Origin: DASYUM01 sp036001225
GTDB lineage: Bacteria; Methylomirabilota; Methylomirabilia; Rokubacteriales; DASRDR01
Direction: 5' to 3'
Assembly (NCBI GenBank): GCA_036001225.1
Contig: DASYUM010000020.1
Location: forward strand, 1 to 22,636
Length of the DNA stretch: 22,636 nt
The position numbers and the translations under genes were made by a program. Below, piece by piece: positions 22,073 through 22,636 of this stretch. Position 1 is the first letter of the stretch. Each line of letters starts with the position of its first letter. The notes beneath the pieces were generated by a model. The model searched no databases, was not told where the DNA came from, and saw only the letters and a list, made by a program, of their open reading frames with translations.

Positions 22073-22133
22073 CTTCACGTTCCTGCAGCGACACCTGATC
22101 CGCGGGCTGACCGCGGGGGCCCTCAAGGGGTAG
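22073..22133 (+). pseudogene. Orphan copy of the permease 3' end
   Basis: It matches 21886-21946 at 59 of 61 positions. It encodes FTFLQRHLIRGLTAGALKG and TAG. Both differences (GCG/GCC, AAA/AAG) are synonymous, so both copies evolved under protein-level selection. Confidence 0.85.
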
Positions 22134-22201
22134 CCGCTGGCTGAGACGCGGCCGGGTCTGCTGATCGACAGCGACCGGAGTGGGCGCGGCCGGATGCCGA
22201 C

Positions 22202-22417
22202 GTGAGCGAGGAGCTCGAGGTCTTGAAGTCGGTGGCGCGCCGGCTCGACGATCTCGGGATCCCGTACATGGTGACCGGCTCGATGGCGACGAGCTACTAC
22301 GCGGTGCCCCGCATGACGCGCGACATCGACATCGTGGTCGAGCTGAGGTCGTGGCCCGATTGGTGTGGAAAAGCAAGAAGGCTTCCCCACGATTCCGACC
22401 CGCGCGATGGTGCGTGA
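22202..22417 (+). pseudogene. Truncated nucleotidyltransferase-fold gene
   Basis: From GTG 22202 the first 48 residues (EVLKSVARRLDDLGIPYMVT, then GSMATSYYAVPRMTRDIDIV) show the polymerase-beta-type nucleotidyltransferase start: GS motif plus the DID metal-binding aspartates. After VVEL the frame becomes unrelated (RSWPDWCGKARRLPHD) and stops at 71 aa, where the family needs about 150-200. It looks like a gene cut near 22345. Such proteins are often the antitoxin-like or MNT half of defence/TA pairs, but nothing here confirms that. Confidence 0.65.
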
Positions 22418-22430
22418 AGGAGGACGGGCG

Positions 22431-22636
22431 ATGGCGAGAATCACTGTCCGAGGATTGCCGCTCCTGCCGCTCTTGGTCGTCTCGCTCGCCGCGGCATGCC
22501 CGTGGCCCGCGATCGCGGACGACGCGACGCCAACGATCAGGATCGTCGAGCCGGCGGATGGCGCGGTCGTGAAGGGACCGGGCGTCACCGTCCGTGTCGA
22601 TGTCTCGAACTTCACGCTCCAGAGGCGGGGGAGCGG
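22431..22636 (+). CDS. Secreted protein of unknown function (3' end beyond window)
   Basis: Only 68 codons are visible. The SD AAGGAGG (22416-22422) is 8 nt before ATG 22431. MARITVRGLPLLPLLVVSLA then AACPWPAIADD is a Sec signal peptide, with cleavage possible after AIA. A cysteine after AAA is not in a clear lipobox. The mature start PTIRIVEPADGAVVKGPGVT resembles Ig-like or 'IxxPxdGaxV' beta-sandwich repeats in bacterial envelope proteins. Function unknown. Confidence 0.7.
   Translation, partial: MARITVRGLPLLPLLVVSLAAACPWPAIADDATPTIRIVEPADGAVVKGPGVTVRVDVSNFTLQRRGS

Overview
The window is very GC-rich bacterial chromosome (my estimate is about 70% G+C) with tightly packed genes, many 4-bp start/stop overlaps and several promoters sitting almost on the start codon. 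It shows no rRNA, tRNA, phage or plasmid genes. The gene content is CaiB/BaiF CoA-transferase pairs, a branched-chain amino-acid (Liv) ABC operon, a sugar ABC transporter, DUF1015 and an archaeal-type phosphoglycerate mutase. Together with the abundant G/C hairpin repeats between genes, this fits an uncultured soil or groundwater lineage such as Rokubacteria/Methylomirabilota. That placement is an inference from style and content; no marker gene is present.

Layout. 1-1140 (minus): a small ORF and apgM, which runs off the left edge. 1173-4704 (plus): a coiled-coil protein, then two CaiB/BaiF CoA-transferase genes, the first carrying a one-base frameshift. 4799-6743: a GNAT acetyltransferase and, divergently, a DUF1015 protein. 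6929-12322 (minus): a sugar-phosphate operon rpiA-gnd-pgl-fbp-fba, interrupted by a Phd/PIN toxin-antitoxin (TA) pair between fbp and fba. 12432-13095 (plus): a second TA pair, RHH/PIN. 13085-18573 (minus): an MFS remnant and the operon livK-livG-livF-livH-livM. 18788-21946 (plus): a Tat-exported solute-binding protein and two sugar-type permeases, with no ATPase gene nearby. 22202-22636: a broken nucleotidyltransferase gene and the start of a secreted protein.

The most unusual feature is a repeated insertion pattern. At four places a gene terminus is present twice. One copy is still joined to the gene. The other is an orphan that keeps its tight junction with the old neighbouring gene (three of the four sites). 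At three sites the two copies enclose a 96-139 bp element made of two conserved hairpins, always with the G-run hairpin 6-10 nt from the orphan copy. At the fourth site they enclose a TA module. Many differences between the copies are synonymous or conservative, and identity tends to be highest next to the insert. This looks like integration of DNA carrying a related lineage's gene end plus cargo, leaving the target gene whole and the old end behind. A second, unrelated repeat family of about 173 bp fills the gaps DUF1015/fba and livG/livF, with partial copies at livK/livG.

Functionally the window covers central sugar-phosphate metabolism (6-phosphogluconolactone to ribose-5-P, FBP to F6P, and FBP cleavage), acyl-CoA activation, and uptake of branched-chain amino acids or similar ligands and of a sugar-like ligand.
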